A stretch of DNA of 64,000 nucleotides from Limnoglobus roseus (GTDB lineage: Bacteria > Planctomycetota > Planctomycetia > Gemmatales > Gemmataceae): contig NZ_CP042425.1 of NCBI RefSeq assembly GCF_008254045.1, positions 310,001 to 374,000 on the forward strand, in the 5' to 3' direction. Under the pieces are notes generated by a model. The model had not been told where the DNA came from and did not search any database. It was given only the letters and a program-made list of their open reading frames with translations. This document shows positions 56,682 through 64,000 of this stretch, piece after piece. A program made the position numbers and the translations under genes. Positions within the stretch are counted from its first letter, which is position 1. Each line of letters opens with the position of its first letter.

Positions 56682-57287
56682 ATGGCCGTCGCCGGCATCA
56701 TCTATCTTGCGATCATCGGCCTAATGCTCGCGAGCATGTGGAAAATCTTCGAGAAGGCGGGCGAACCGGGGTGGGCGGCCATCGTGCCCTTCTACGGGGC
56801 GTACATCCTGATTACCCGGGTGGCGCGTATGGAGGCCGCCTGGTTCTGGCTGTTGCTCGTGCCGGTCGTGAACGGCTTCGTGGCCATCGGGTTGATTTTC
56901 ACCCTCCCGTTTGCCCTCGCCCAGCGGTTCAGCAAGGATGCCGGGTTCGGCGTGGGCTTGTTGCTGCTCGGGTTCGTCTTCTACCCGATTCTCGCGTTCG
57001 GCGACGCCGAACACGATTCGCAATCCCGCCGCGGTCGCCGACGGCTGGGCGCGCGGGGCCGGGACTACAGCGATTACGACGACGACGAGGACCGCCCGCG
57101 GAAGAAGAAGCCGCGGTACGAGGACGACGAAGACAACGAGGACGACGATCGGCCCGCAAAGAAACGCCGGGCAATCGTCGATGAAGACGAGGACGACCGC
57201 CCGGCGAAGAAGCGGCGGCCCGTTGATGACGATGACGACGAAGACGATCGGCCCGCGAAGCGCCGCCGCCGCGATGTTGACGATTGA
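56682..57287 (+). CDS. DUF5684 membrane protein with charged repeat tail
   Basis: 201 aa. Three to four membrane helices (about 4-22, 51-78, 88-108) with 'KAGEPGWAAIVPFYGAYILI' and 'RFSKDAGFGVGLLLLGFVFYPILAFGDAE' match DUF5684. The C-terminal 90 residues are a cytoplasmic, highly charged tail with imperfect repeats of about 18 residues built on EDDRPAKKRR between acidic runs. At DNA level the repeats are also visible (57070-57287). Such a tail may bind nucleic acid or lipid headgroups; function unknown. Confidence 0.85.
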   Translation: MAVAGIIYLAIIGLMLASMWKIFEKAGEPGWAAIVPFYGAYILITRVARMEAAWFWLLLVPVVNGFVAIGLIFTLPFALAQRFSKDAGFGVGLLLLGFVFYPILAFGDAEHDSQSRRGRRRLGARGRDYSDYDDDEDRPRKKKPRYEDDEDNEDDDRPAKKRRAIVDEDEDDRPAKKRRPVDDDDDEDDRPAKRRRRDVDD

Positions 57288-57314
57288 GTGAGGCAGTATC
57301 GAGCAAGACTCAAT

Positions 57315-57360
57315 CTGGCCCGCTGCCGGCACGATCACAAGGACGCCGGAGGCGGGCCAG
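57315..57360 (+). terminator. Two-stage hairpin downstream of DUF5684 gene
   Basis: Outer stem ctggcccgc/gcgggccag (9 bp), symmetrical 2-nt internal loop, inner stem ccggc/gccgg (5 bp), 14-nt loop. It begins 28 nt after the stop. A second hairpin (gggtgggg/ccccaccc, about 57409-57434) lies before the TAXI gene. Probable terminator or processing structure; no T run follows. Confidence 0.5.
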
Positions 57361-57489
57361 TTCGTTCTCGTCCCGTCGCTCCCATATCGGCTCGGGCAAT
57401 GCCGAAGGGGTGGGGCGCTCGAAATCCCCACCCTCCGGATGCGAACAGATGGGAGTGGTGCCTCGCCCCATTCCCTACCGAGTTCCACG

Positions 57490-58794
57490 ATGCGCACGTT
57501 CGCCCGCATTTTCGTCGCGATCGTTGCCGCGGCCGTGGTGGTCGGGTGCGGGGTCGCCTGGTACACGTCCCGCGACCCGCTCCCGTCGGAAATTCGCATC
57601 GCCGCGGGCAAACAAGACGGGCTGTACCACACCTTCGCCCAACAGTTCGCGAAGCACTTGCAGGACCGAACCGGCCGCCCCGTCCGCGTCATCGAAACCG
57701 TCGGCAGCGAGGCGAACGTCGGCCTCCTCCGCGACGGCGGGGCCGAACTCGCCTTGATCCAGACCGTTTCCCTCACCCCGGACGGGCTGGCCGGAGTCGC
57801 CCCGCTGTTCCCCGAACCCCTCCACGTACTCGTTCGCAAGGGCAAGGGCATCCGCACCCCCGCGGACTTGGTCGGGCGGCGGGTCGCCCTCGGCTTGAAC
57901 GGGTCGAGCATCCGCCAGAACGCGCAGACGGTGTTGGCCCATTACGACATCCCGCTGACGGACACGCGGGACGCCGACGCCCACTTTAGCACGCTGGCCA
58001 CCGACCCGAACGTCGAGGCCGCGCTCGTCACGACGGGCTGGATGAACCCCATCCTGGAAAAGCTCCTCCAACGGCCGGACCTGGAACTGATCGGCCTCCC
58101 CGACCCCGAAGGGTTCGCCCTGCGGCACACCTGGTTCGCCCCCGCCACGATTCCGCAGGGGCTGTACCCGGGCAAGGCACCGACCCCGGCCGCGCCGGTG
58201 CGCACGGTCGCGGTGACGGCCCTCCTGGCGGCCCGGTCGGACGCGCCCGACCGGTTGGTCCGCGAGACGTTGGCGGCGCTGTACGAGACGGACGTGCGGA
58301 CCTCCTTCCCCGCCCTGCTCACGGCCAAGTCCGCCAAGGAGTACGACGCCACCCGGATGCACCCCGCGGCGGCGAACTACCACGACCCGGCCGCGGCGTT
58401 CAAACGCCTCACCCAGACGATGGAGCTGATCTCCAAATCGAAGGAAGCCCTGTTCGGCGTGGTCGCGGCGGCCATCATCGCGTGGGGCTGGGTCCGCCGC
58501 CGCCGCGAGCAGGCCGCCGCCGCCGCCGACCTCGTGCAGAAGCAGAAACTCGATGACTACATCGGTCGCACGCTGATGGTCGAGGTGGAACAAATGGACG
58601 TGACCGATCCCGAGCAGTTACGGCCCTTCCTCCGCCGGGTGACGCACATCAAGCAAGAGGCACTGAAGGAACTGACCAGCGAGCGCGTCCGCGGCGACCA
58701 ACTGTTCGCGATCTTCCTCTCGCAGTGTGCCGCGCTGAGCGAGAAGATTCAGATGCGGATGATTTACGCCCGAGTGACGGAAGCCAACCGGTGA
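57490..58794 (+). CDS. TAXI-family binding protein with C-terminal membrane anchor and tail
   Basis: 434 aa from ATG 57490. The N-terminal hydrophobic stretch ends VVVGCG, which fits a lipobox, so it may be a lipoprotein or a simple anchor. The binding domain (about 28-315) follows the TAXI/NMT1 pattern (IAAGKQDGLYHTFAQQFA, VGSEANVGLL, ALIQ). Unlike ordinary TAXI proteins it has a second membrane helix (about 322-340) and a cytoplasmic coiled tail to the end. No TRAP permease gene is nearby. A sensory receptor rather than a transport component is inferred. Confidence 0.8.
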   Translation: MRTFARIFVAIVAAAVVVGCGVAWYTSRDPLPSEIRIAAGKQDGLYHTFAQQFAKHLQDRTGRPVRVIETVGSEANVGLLRDGGAELALIQTVSLTPDGLAGVAPLFPEPLHVLVRKGKGIRTPADLVGRRVALGLNGSSIRQNAQTVLAHYDIPLTDTRDADAHFSTLATDPNVEAALVTTGWMNPILEKLLQRPDLELIGLPDPEGFALRHTWFAPATIPQGLYPGKAPTPAAPVRTVAVTALLAARSDAPDRLVRETLAALYETDVRTSFPALLTAKSAKEYDATRMHPAAANYHDPAAAFKRLTQTMELISKSKEALFGVVAAAIIAWGWVRRRREQAAAAADLVQKQKLDDYIGRTLMVEVEQMDVTDPEQLRPFLRRVTHIKQEALKELTSERVRGDQLFAIFLSQCAALSEKIQMRMIYARVTEANR

Positions 58795-58815
58795 CCCGTC
58801 GAAGGAGTTTATACC

Positions 58816-59154
58816 GTGCAATTTCCGTCCGATGAGAATGGCGACGTTCTCCGCAGCATGTTCGAGTCCGGCATGGACCTGACGGCCGCGTACGACATCG
58901 ACTTCGAGCACATCTTTCCCGACCTCCAGTCGGCCGAGCGAATGTGCGAAAGGACTGCCCCGCTCGGCCATCACCCGGAGTTGCGGGAACTGAACGAACC
59001 AGATTACACGAGACAGGGGTTCTACTACGAAGTGCGGGTCTGCGTTCGGATAGTCCCGACCCACGCCGACATCACGCGACTCGAACAGGAACTCGGCCAC
59101 CTCGCCGAGTCGTGCGGCGGACAGGCAGACGGTTGGGGCGTGCTCCAAGACTGA
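58816..59154 (+). CDS. rraB: RraB-family ribonuclease E regulator
   Basis: 112 aa, complete single-domain length for the family. Starts MQFPSDENGDVLRSMFESGMD, then DIDFEHIFPD, a central strand FYYEVRVCVRIVPTHADI and the typical end 'ELGHLAESCGGQADGWG'. RraB binds RNase E and changes RNA decay in gammaproteobacteria; in planctomycetes the role is inferred. It starts 21 nt after the TAXI-type gene, so it may be co-transcribed. An imperfect hairpin (ccagcggcgac / gtcgccggctgg, 59219-59253) follows the gene. Confidence 0.85.
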   Translation: MQFPSDENGDVLRSMFESGMDLTAAYDIDFEHIFPDLQSAERMCERTAPLGHHPELRELNEPDYTRQGFYYEVRVCVRIVPTHADITRLEQELGHLAESCGGQADGWGVLQD

Positions 59155-59340
59155 TGTGCGTCAATCCAGCGGTTCCCGCATTTCAAATTCGCCCTACAGA
59201 GGCCGATCTCGAAGAAGCCCAGCGGCGACTCCAACTCTTCTGTCGCCGGCTGGAATCTCGAAATGCTGTCTTCCATTCGAGCGGCCGTTTGCCGATAATC
59301 ATAATACCCACCCCGCCCGCACTTCGATAGGAACGGCCCG

Positions 59341-60639
59341 ATGCTCGACATCGCCCTCGGTTCTTCCCGCCGCGACTTCCTCCGCGTCGGTGGCCTCGGC
59401 GTCGCCGGCCTTTCGCTCGCGTCGGTGTTGAAAGCTGAAGCCGGTACCGAGAAGCGGAAAGGCGCTCGCGCCAAATCGGTTATCCTCGTCTTCCTCGGCG
59501 GCGGGTTGTCGCACCACGACAGTTTCGACCTGAAGCCGGACGCCCCGGCCGAGATTCGCGGCAACTACAAGAGCATCAGCACCGTCATCCCCGGCCTTCA
59601 GATCGGCGAGAAGCTGCCGCTGATGGCGAAGGTGATGGACAAGATTTCGCTCGTGCGGTCCGCGTCGCACAACAACGACCACCACGAGACGGCCACCAAC
59701 TGGGTGCTGTCCGGCCGGTTCGGCACGCCGTTCGGCGACTACCCCGCCATCGGCGCGGTCGCCGCCCACGAGTTCGGCTTCAGCGGCACGCTCCCGCCCT
59801 ACGTGTCGGTACCGAAGAACCCGTCGTTCACCTGGGAACTCGGCAAGAGCGCGTTCCTCGGCGGCCGGTACGAGAGCTTCAAGGCCGGCGATCCGAACGC
59901 GGCCGGGTACAAGGTCGAAGACGTGGCCCCGCCGGCGTCGTTGACGATGAAGCAAGTCGAACGTCGCGAGACGCTCTTGAAGGCGGTGGACGGCCTCGCG
60001 AAGAAGGTGCAAGGCAACGACCAGATCGCGACCTACGACGAGTTCCACCAGCGTGCGGCCGCGATGCTGCTCTCGCCGGAAGCGAAGAAGGCGTTCGACA
60101 TCACCGCGGAACCCGAGAAACTCCGCGACCGCTATGGCCGCACGACCGCCGGGCAATCGCTGTTGCTGGCCCGCCGCCTCACCGAAGCCGGTGTGCGGTT
60201 CGTCACCGTCAACTACGCCGGGTGGGACCACCACGGAAAAATCTACGAGGGGCTGAACAAGAAGCTGCCCGAGTTCGACCAGGCGATGTCAACCTTCATC
60301 GAAGACACGACCGCCCGCGGCACGGACAAGGACACGCTGATCGTGGTGATGGGCGAGTTCGGCCGCACGCCGAAGATCAACAAGGACGCCGGCCGCGACC
60401 ACTGGGGCCAAGCCGCGTCGCTGCTCTTCTGGGGCGCGGGCACGAAGCCCGGCTTCGTCCTCGGCAAGACTGATAAGCACGGCGCGTACTCGGTACAACG
60501 CCCCGTCTCGCCCGCCGACGTGGCCTACACGATCCTCGACTCACTCGGCCTCGACCCCCGCAAGCAACTCGTCACGCCGGACGGCCGCCCGATCGAAGTC
60601 CTCGACGGCGGCGAAACGGTGAAAGAACTCTTCGCGTGA
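59341..60639 (+). CDS. DUF1501 protein with Tat-type leader
   Basis: 432 aa. Starts MLDIALGSSRRDFLRVGG, a twin-arginine-like leader. DUF1501 blocks: SHHDSFDLKPDAPAEI, GEFGRTPKINKDAGRDHWG and a C-terminal 'GRPIEVLDGGETV'. Closely similar in layout to the 2214 protein and likewise followed by a PPC-domain gene, whose start overlaps the stop by 1 nt (TGATG). Confidence 0.93.
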   Translation: MLDIALGSSRRDFLRVGGLGVAGLSLASVLKAEAGTEKRKGARAKSVILVFLGGGLSHHDSFDLKPDAPAEIRGNYKSISTVIPGLQIGEKLPLMAKVMDKISLVRSASHNNDHHETATNWVLSGRFGTPFGDYPAIGAVAAHEFGFSGTLPPYVSVPKNPSFTWELGKSAFLGGRYESFKAGDPNAAGYKVEDVAPPASLTMKQVERRETLLKAVDGLAKKVQGNDQIATYDEFHQRAAAMLLSPEAKKAFDITAEPEKLRDRYGRTTAGQSLLLARRLTEAGVRFVTVNYAGWDHHGKIYEGLNKKLPEFDQAMSTFIEDTTARGTDKDTLIVVMGEFGRTPKINKDAGRDHWGQAASLLFWGAGTKPGFVLGKTDKHGAYSVQRPVSPADVAYTILDSLGLDPRKQLVTPDGRPIEVLDGGETVKELFA

Positions 60640-61463
60640 TGAAGAAGGAACGGCCACCGATGAACACGGATCAACACCGATCAAACCCGAATCAAAAATG
60701 GATTCCGGTCTTGTCCGTGTTCATCGGCGTTCATCTGTGGCTCATTCTCCCCCTGCTCGCTCAGGACAAGAAGAAAGACGCCGGGCCGAAGTTGACCGTC
60801 GCGCTGCCGCTGGTCGTAGAGGCGGGCAAGAAGACGAAGCTCGTCGTCCGCGGCAGCAACCTGGACGGCGTCACCGAGGTCCGCGTCCACGAGCCGAAGT
60901 CGAAGGCCACGCTCGTCGGCAAGCCGAAGAAGGTTGGGGTGCCGAAGGACTACCCGCTCGACCGCGTCGGCGATTCGGAAGTCGAGATCGAACTCGACGT
61001 GTCGAAGGACGCCCCCGGCCGAACGATCGCGTTCAGCGTGGTCGGCCCCGGCGGCGAGTCGAACCGCGCGCAGGTCGCGATCGCCGACGACACGCCGCGG
61101 GTGGCCGAGAAGGAAGAGAACAACGGCTTCGACAAGGCTCAGACGATCCGGGTGCCGGCCGCGGTGGAGGGGAAGATCGACCGCGAGAAGGACGTGGACG
61201 TCTTCCAGTTCACCGGCAAGGCCGGCGACAAGCTCCGCATCGAAGTGCAGGCCGCGAGGCTCGGTTCGCCGGCCGACCTGATGCTGACGCTGCTCGATTC
61301 CGACAAGCAAATCCTCGACAGTTGCGACGACTTCGCCGGCTCGCCCGACCCCGTGCTGACGGTCACGCTCCCGCGCGACGGCACCTACTACCTCTCGCTG
61401 CTGGAGTCGAACGACTTCGGCGGCAGCATGTTTGCGTATCGGCTCGTCGTGCGAAAGCCGTGA
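60639..61463 (+). CDS. Secreted PPC-domain protein with repeat-derived signal peptide
   Basis: 274 aa from ATG 60639, translationally coupled to the DUF1501 gene; ATG 60660 is the alternative. The export signal (hydrophobic core about 22-39, IPVLSVFIGVHLWLILPL) is encoded almost completely by a palindromic repeat (60653-60741). After KKKDAGPK comes an IPT-like strand set and a PPC domain (about 155-270, VDVFQFTGKAGDKLRIEV, DGTYYLSLLE). It is a short counterpart of the 821-aa protein at 3622, again beside a DUF1501 gene. Confidence 0.85.
   Translation: MKKERPPMNTDQHRSNPNQKWIPVLSVFIGVHLWLILPLLAQDKKKDAGPKLTVALPLVVEAGKKTKLVVRGSNLDGVTEVRVHEPKSKATLVGKPKKVGVPKDYPLDRVGDSEVEIELDVSKDAPGRTIAFSVVGPGGESNRAQVAIADDTPRVAEKEENNGFDKAQTIRVPAAVEGKIDREKDVDVFQFTGKAGDKLRIEVQAARLGSPADLMLTLLDSDKQILDSCDDFAGSPDPVLTVTLPRDGTYYLSLLESNDFGGSMFAYRLVVRKP
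60653..60741. repeat. Palindromic repeat element inside a coding sequence
   Basis: Arms 60653-60693 and 60701-60741 (41 nt each) pair at 32 of 41 positions around a 7-nt centre (aaaaatg). The outer gccac.gatgaac pairs well. Core words (ggtcttgtccg, ggcgtt) are shared with the element at 9270-9371. The element overlaps the first codons of the PPC gene in frame and creates its signal peptide. Confidence 0.85.
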
Positions 61464-61519
61464 CTGGCGTTTAACCAACTCGTTCGATACGATCACGGCA
61501 TCTCCGCGGAGATTGCCCG

Positions 61520-63076
61520 ATGCCTGACGACGCCACGAACAGTTTCCCCCCGAACGGCACCCGGAGCCACACCCCGGGCACCGACGCCGACCGCACGACG
61601 GACTTCAGCCCGCCCCCGCCGGCCGCGAATCTCCCCGCGGATCGCTCCGTCATCCCCGGTTACGACCTCCTTGGCATTCTCGGCCGCGGGGCGATGGGCG
61701 TGGTCTACGAGGCCCGCCAACTCTCCCTCGACCGCGTCATCGCCCTGAAGATGCTCACCCGGTCCCCGGTGGCCGACCCCGTTGCCGTCACGCGGTTCTT
61801 CGCCGAGGCCCAGATCGTCGCCACCGTCAAGCATCCGAACGTCGTCGAGGTGTACGACTTCGGCGAGCAGGCCGGGTCGCCGTACCTGGCGATGGAGCTG
61901 CTCGGCGGCGGCACGCTGGCCGACCGCCTCCAGCCCGGCTCGCCCCTGCTCCCGCGGGACGCCGCGAACCTTATTGAGACAATCGCCCGGGGGGTGGCCG
62001 CGGCCCACGCCCAGGACATCGTCCACCGCGACCTGAAGCCGGGCAACGTGCTGTTCACCGCCGGCGGCACGCCGAAGGTCGCCGACTTCGGCCTGGCGAA
62101 GCGGACGGCCTCGGACCTGACGGCCTCGCAGGCCATCATGGGCACGCCGAGTTATATGGCCCCGGAGCAGGCGGCCGGGCGGGGGAAGTTCGTCGGCCCG
62201 CCGGCCGACGTGTGGGCGTTGGGCGTCATGCTGTACGAACTGTTGGCCGGCCGCCGGCCGTTCGAGTCGGCCGACACGATGGACCTACTGACGAAGATCA
62301 TCCGCGACGAGCCTCCGAAGTTGCGGGCCGTGACGAAGGGTCTGCCCCGCGACCTGGACGTGATCGTGCAGAAATGTCTCTCGAAAGAGCCGACCGACCG
62401 CTACGCCACGGCAGCCGACCTGGCCGACGACCTGACGCGGTTTCACAAGGGCGAACCAATCCGGGCGAAGGCAGCGGGGGTAGTGGAGCGGGCGTACAAG
62501 TGGTCGCGGCGAAAGCCGACGGCCGCCGCGGCCTGGGCGATGGGATCGCTGGCCGCCTTGCTGCTAGCGGTCGCATTCGTCCTGCTACGGGACAACGGCA
62601 TCCAGGCCCAACTGCGGAGCGACGCGGAGGCGGCGCGGACCACAGCCGTGGACGCGCGGGCAAACGCTGAGCAAGCCCAACAGCGGGCGGAGGTAGCAGA
62701 GGGGATTGCAAAGCAATCCAAAGAGAACGTCGCTGACCAGCGCGAGCGGCTGGCTTACGCGCGGAACGTCTACTTCGCGCACCAAGCGTTTCAAATCAAC
62801 AATTGCCAGCGCGCGAACATGTTCCTTGAACTTTGCCCTGCGGAGTTACGTGGTTGGGATTGGAACTACGTCCATCGGCTATGCCACTTAGACTTGCTCA
62901 GCTTTGAAGGGGACACGCCTAACGATTCATCTGTGGCGTTTAGCCCGGACGGCTTGCGGATACTTGGCTCATACGGAGACGAGGTGTGGACGTGGGACGC
63001 TAAGACCGGTGCAGCACTTATTAAGTTCAAGGAACACACGAAAGCAATCTACTCCGTAGCACTTAGGCCGTGTTGA
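61520..63076 (+). CDS. Ser/Thr protein kinase-WD40 gene, interrupted by an insertion sequence
   Basis: The present reading frame is 518 aa. Kinase domain about 48-315: GRGAMG (55-60), Lys77 (IALK), HRDLKPGN (169-176), DFG (189-191), APEQA. Membrane helix about 338-356 and a coiled coil (about 360-415). WD40 repeats begin after 460 (VAFSPDGLRILGS) but are cut at the second repeat: the last codons L-R-P-C-stop come from the insertion sequence. Removing the 900-bp element joins IYSVAL to SPDGSRVVSGS in frame beyond 63967. The truncated kinase could still be made without its WD40 sensor. Confidence 0.93.
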   Translation: MPDDATNSFPPNGTRSHTPGTDADRTTDFSPPPPAANLPADRSVIPGYDLLGILGRGAMGVVYEARQLSLDRVIALKMLTRSPVADPVAVTRFFAEAQIVATVKHPNVVEVYDFGEQAGSPYLAMELLGGGTLADRLQPGSPLLPRDAANLIETIARGVAAAHAQDIVHRDLKPGNVLFTAGGTPKVADFGLAKRTASDLTASQAIMGTPSYMAPEQAAGRGKFVGPPADVWALGVMLYELLAGRRPFESADTMDLLTKIIRDEPPKLRAVTKGLPRDLDVIVQKCLSKEPTDRYATAADLADDLTRFHKGEPIRAKAAGVVERAYKWSRRKPTAAAAWAMGSLAALLLAVAFVLLRDNGIQAQLRSDAEAARTTAVDARANAEQAQQRAEVAEGIAKQSKENVADQRERLAYARNVYFAHQAFQINNCQRANMFLELCPAELRGWDWNYVHRLCHLDLLSFEGDTPNDSSVAFSPDGLRILGSYGDEVWTWDAKTGAALIKFKEHTKAIYSVALRPC

Positions 63077-63892
63077 TGTTCCTGAGTCGCCGTAGTCGCA
63101 GGACGCCGAACACCAAATGGACCACACCGAGGAACATCGTCTTCCGCTTCTCGTACCGGGTGGCGAACCGGCGGAACTGCTTGGCCTTGCCGAACAGCCG
63201 CTCCACCTTGTTCCGCTCTCGATACCCGTCCGGCAGGAACGGCTGGGGCTCGACCCGGTTGCTCCGGCTGGGAATGTTCGGGAACACGTCCCGGTCGACG
63301 CACGCCTGCCGCTGGTCGTCCCCATCGAACCCCTTGTCGCACACCGCCTCGTCGAAGTGCGGCACGCGAGCGATGGTGGCGTCGAGCAGCGGCTCCAACC
63401 GCGGGGCGTCGTGGGCTTGGCCCGGCAACACTTCGACGGCGAGGGCCGTGCCCTCGTCGACGGCCGCCACGAGAACCTTGGTGGTCAGCCCGCCCCGGCT
63501 GCGGCCAAGACCCTCACGGCGAGCACTTCGTGCCGCCCCGATCTTTTTTTCTTCCGCCGTGCCCCGGCCGCATGCTGGTGGGCGCGGACGACGGTGGAGT
63601 CGACCAGGATGCGGCGGACGTCACCCAGGTCGGGGTTGGCGGTCAGCAGTTCAAACAGCCGCCGCAGGCTGCCCGAGCGGGCCCACCGGCCGAACCGGTG
63701 GTACACGGCGTCCCACGCCCCGAACTCGCTCGGCAGATCCCGCCATGGGATGCCGGTCCGGGCCCAGTACAGGATTGCCTCGAAGAACATGCGGTCGGAC
63801 AGGCGTGGCGGCTGGCCGCCGGTGAACTGCTTGGCCTGGGCGACGAGCGGTTCGAGGATGGCCCAGTGGTCGTCCGTGAGCAAGTACCGCAC
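63063..63892 (-). CDS. Transposase OrfAB of IS5 family, via -1 frameshift
   Basis: OrfA followed by OrfB in the -1 frame would give 276 aa. After the slip the protein reads KIGAARSARREGLGRSRGGLTTK, matching other IS5 transposases. DDE residues: Asp in ILVDSTVVRAH (OrfA part), Asp in VCDKGFDGDD and Glu in KVERLFGKAK (OrfB part). GTG 63892 is the best start (MRYLLTDDHWAILEPL). The stop TAA is not inside the element: the TA is the target duplication and the last A is flanking kinase sequence. Confidence 0.88.
63485..63892 (-). CDS. Transposase OrfA of IS5-family element
   Basis: 135 aa if no frameshift occurs: the DUF4096-type N-terminal DNA-binding region (LTDDHWAILEPL, WARTGIPWRDLPSEFGAWDAVYHRF) and the first catalytic Asp, ending in a short out-of-frame tail after RRKKKRSG. 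Usual partner or regulator of the OrfAB transposase. Confidence 0.85.
   Translation of the reverse strand: MRYLLTDDHWAILEPLVAQAKQFTGGQPPRLSDRMFFEAILYWARTGIPWRDLPSEFGAWDAVYHRFGRWARSGSLRRLFELLTANPDLGDVRRILVDSTVVRAHQHAAGARRKKKRSGRHEVLAVRVLAAAGAG
63544..63550 (-). other. Slippery A7 frameshift site
   Basis: Seven As on the minus strand between the RRKKK codons and the OrfB frame. Slipping one base back joins OrfA to OrfB without loss of conserved residues, as in other IS427-group elements. Confidence 0.8.
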
Positions 63893-63965
63893 GGCGTCGT
63901 GCCTCGGAATGGTCGGGATCGACCTAAACTCTTACCCCGAACGAACACGGCTCGTCAACACGGCC

Positions 63966-64000
63966 TAGCCCGGACGGTTCGCGAGTGGTATCTGGCAGCG
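63966..64000 (+). pseudogene. Separated 3' part of the interrupted kinase-WD40 gene
   Basis: Continues the WD40 repeat in the kinase frame (SPDGSRVVSGS) right after the element and runs off the window. It has lost its start and is not expected to be translated. Confidence 0.85.

Larger units (their letters stand above)
63066..63965 (-). mobile_element. IS5-family (IS427-like) insertion sequence, 900 bp
   Basis: The ends are ggccgtgttga and tcaacacggcc, perfect 11-bp inverted repeats, with a 2-bp TA direct duplication on each side (63064-63065 and 63966-63967). The element carries two overlapping reading frames joined by a -1 frameshift on a run of seven A (minus strand). Size, TA target and frameshifted transposase match the IS427 group of IS5. 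It is inserted in the WD40 part of a kinase gene. Both ends and the transposase are intact, so it may be active. Confidence 0.93.

Noticed and set aside
59156..59330. Small gene between rraB and DUF1501
   Set aside because: Only short frames without a ribosome site or plausible composition; an imperfect hairpin is the only structure seen.

Overview
The window is a stretch of a high-GC planctomycete chromosome, most likely from the Gemmataceae. The evidence is the gene content: three DUF1501 proteins, a DUF1549/DUF1553 protein, two DUF1592-DUF1552 pairs, c-type haem motifs fused to WD40 or PA14 domains, a DUF1559-type pseudopilin, a secreted beta-helix/cadherin/FG-GAP protein with a planctomycete N-terminal 'LLEGRDVP' motif, a 'MTEAEWLAC' family protein, ECF sigma/Ser-Thr kinase pairs, and no ribosomal or other core genes. 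No tRNA, rRNA or CRISPR array was seen.

Layout. 1-1926 is the 5' part of a membrane adenylate cyclase (minus strand). 2214-10808 is a plus-strand cluster for exported proteins: DUF1501, PPC-domain, a low-GC DUF5958-like insertion, DUF1549/1553 and cytochrome c-WD40. 10815-15362 holds hydrolases (nitrilase, dienelactone hydrolase, sulfatase) and two lineage-specific small proteins. 15775-21343 is a DUF1592-DUF1552 pair, a small membrane-anchored protein and an ankyrin protein. 21353-27899 holds two translationally coupled Ser/Thr kinases (WD40 and TPR-like sensors) divergent from an ECF sigma factor.

27901-34158 is the most unusual part: a three-gene minus-strand operon with a WD40-PDZ-caspase, a secreted CsgG/LpoB-like protein and a second, small caspase-like protease. 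It is followed by a proline-rich putative beta-barrel protein (34271), then a minus-strand run of a HEAT-repeat protein, a coiled-coil lipase-like protein and the 1193-aa surface protein (35808-43033). 43371-44570 encodes a divergent DisA_N (DAC)-like protein with altered signature residues.

44577-55344 contains another DUF1501, a DUF1559 pseudopilin, a second DUF1592-DUF1552 pair separated by a perfect 30-bp palindrome, and a minus-strand group of two SGNH-type proteins and a LarA-like protein. 55470-61463 carries a sialidase-like protein, a DUF5684 membrane protein with a charged repeat tail, a TAXI-type binding protein with an extra C-terminal membrane anchor, an RraB homologue, and a DUF1501/PPC pair whose PPC protein has a signal peptide made of a dispersed palindromic repeat.

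The right end (61520-64000) is a Ser/Thr kinase-WD40 gene broken by a 900-bp IS5-family (IS427-like) element with 11-bp perfect inverted ends, a TA target duplication and a -1 frameshifted transposase whose stop codon is supplied by the target duplication. Many genes encode exported proteins or signalling proteins with WD40, TPR, ankyrin or HEAT modules. Functions beyond the domain level are inference.
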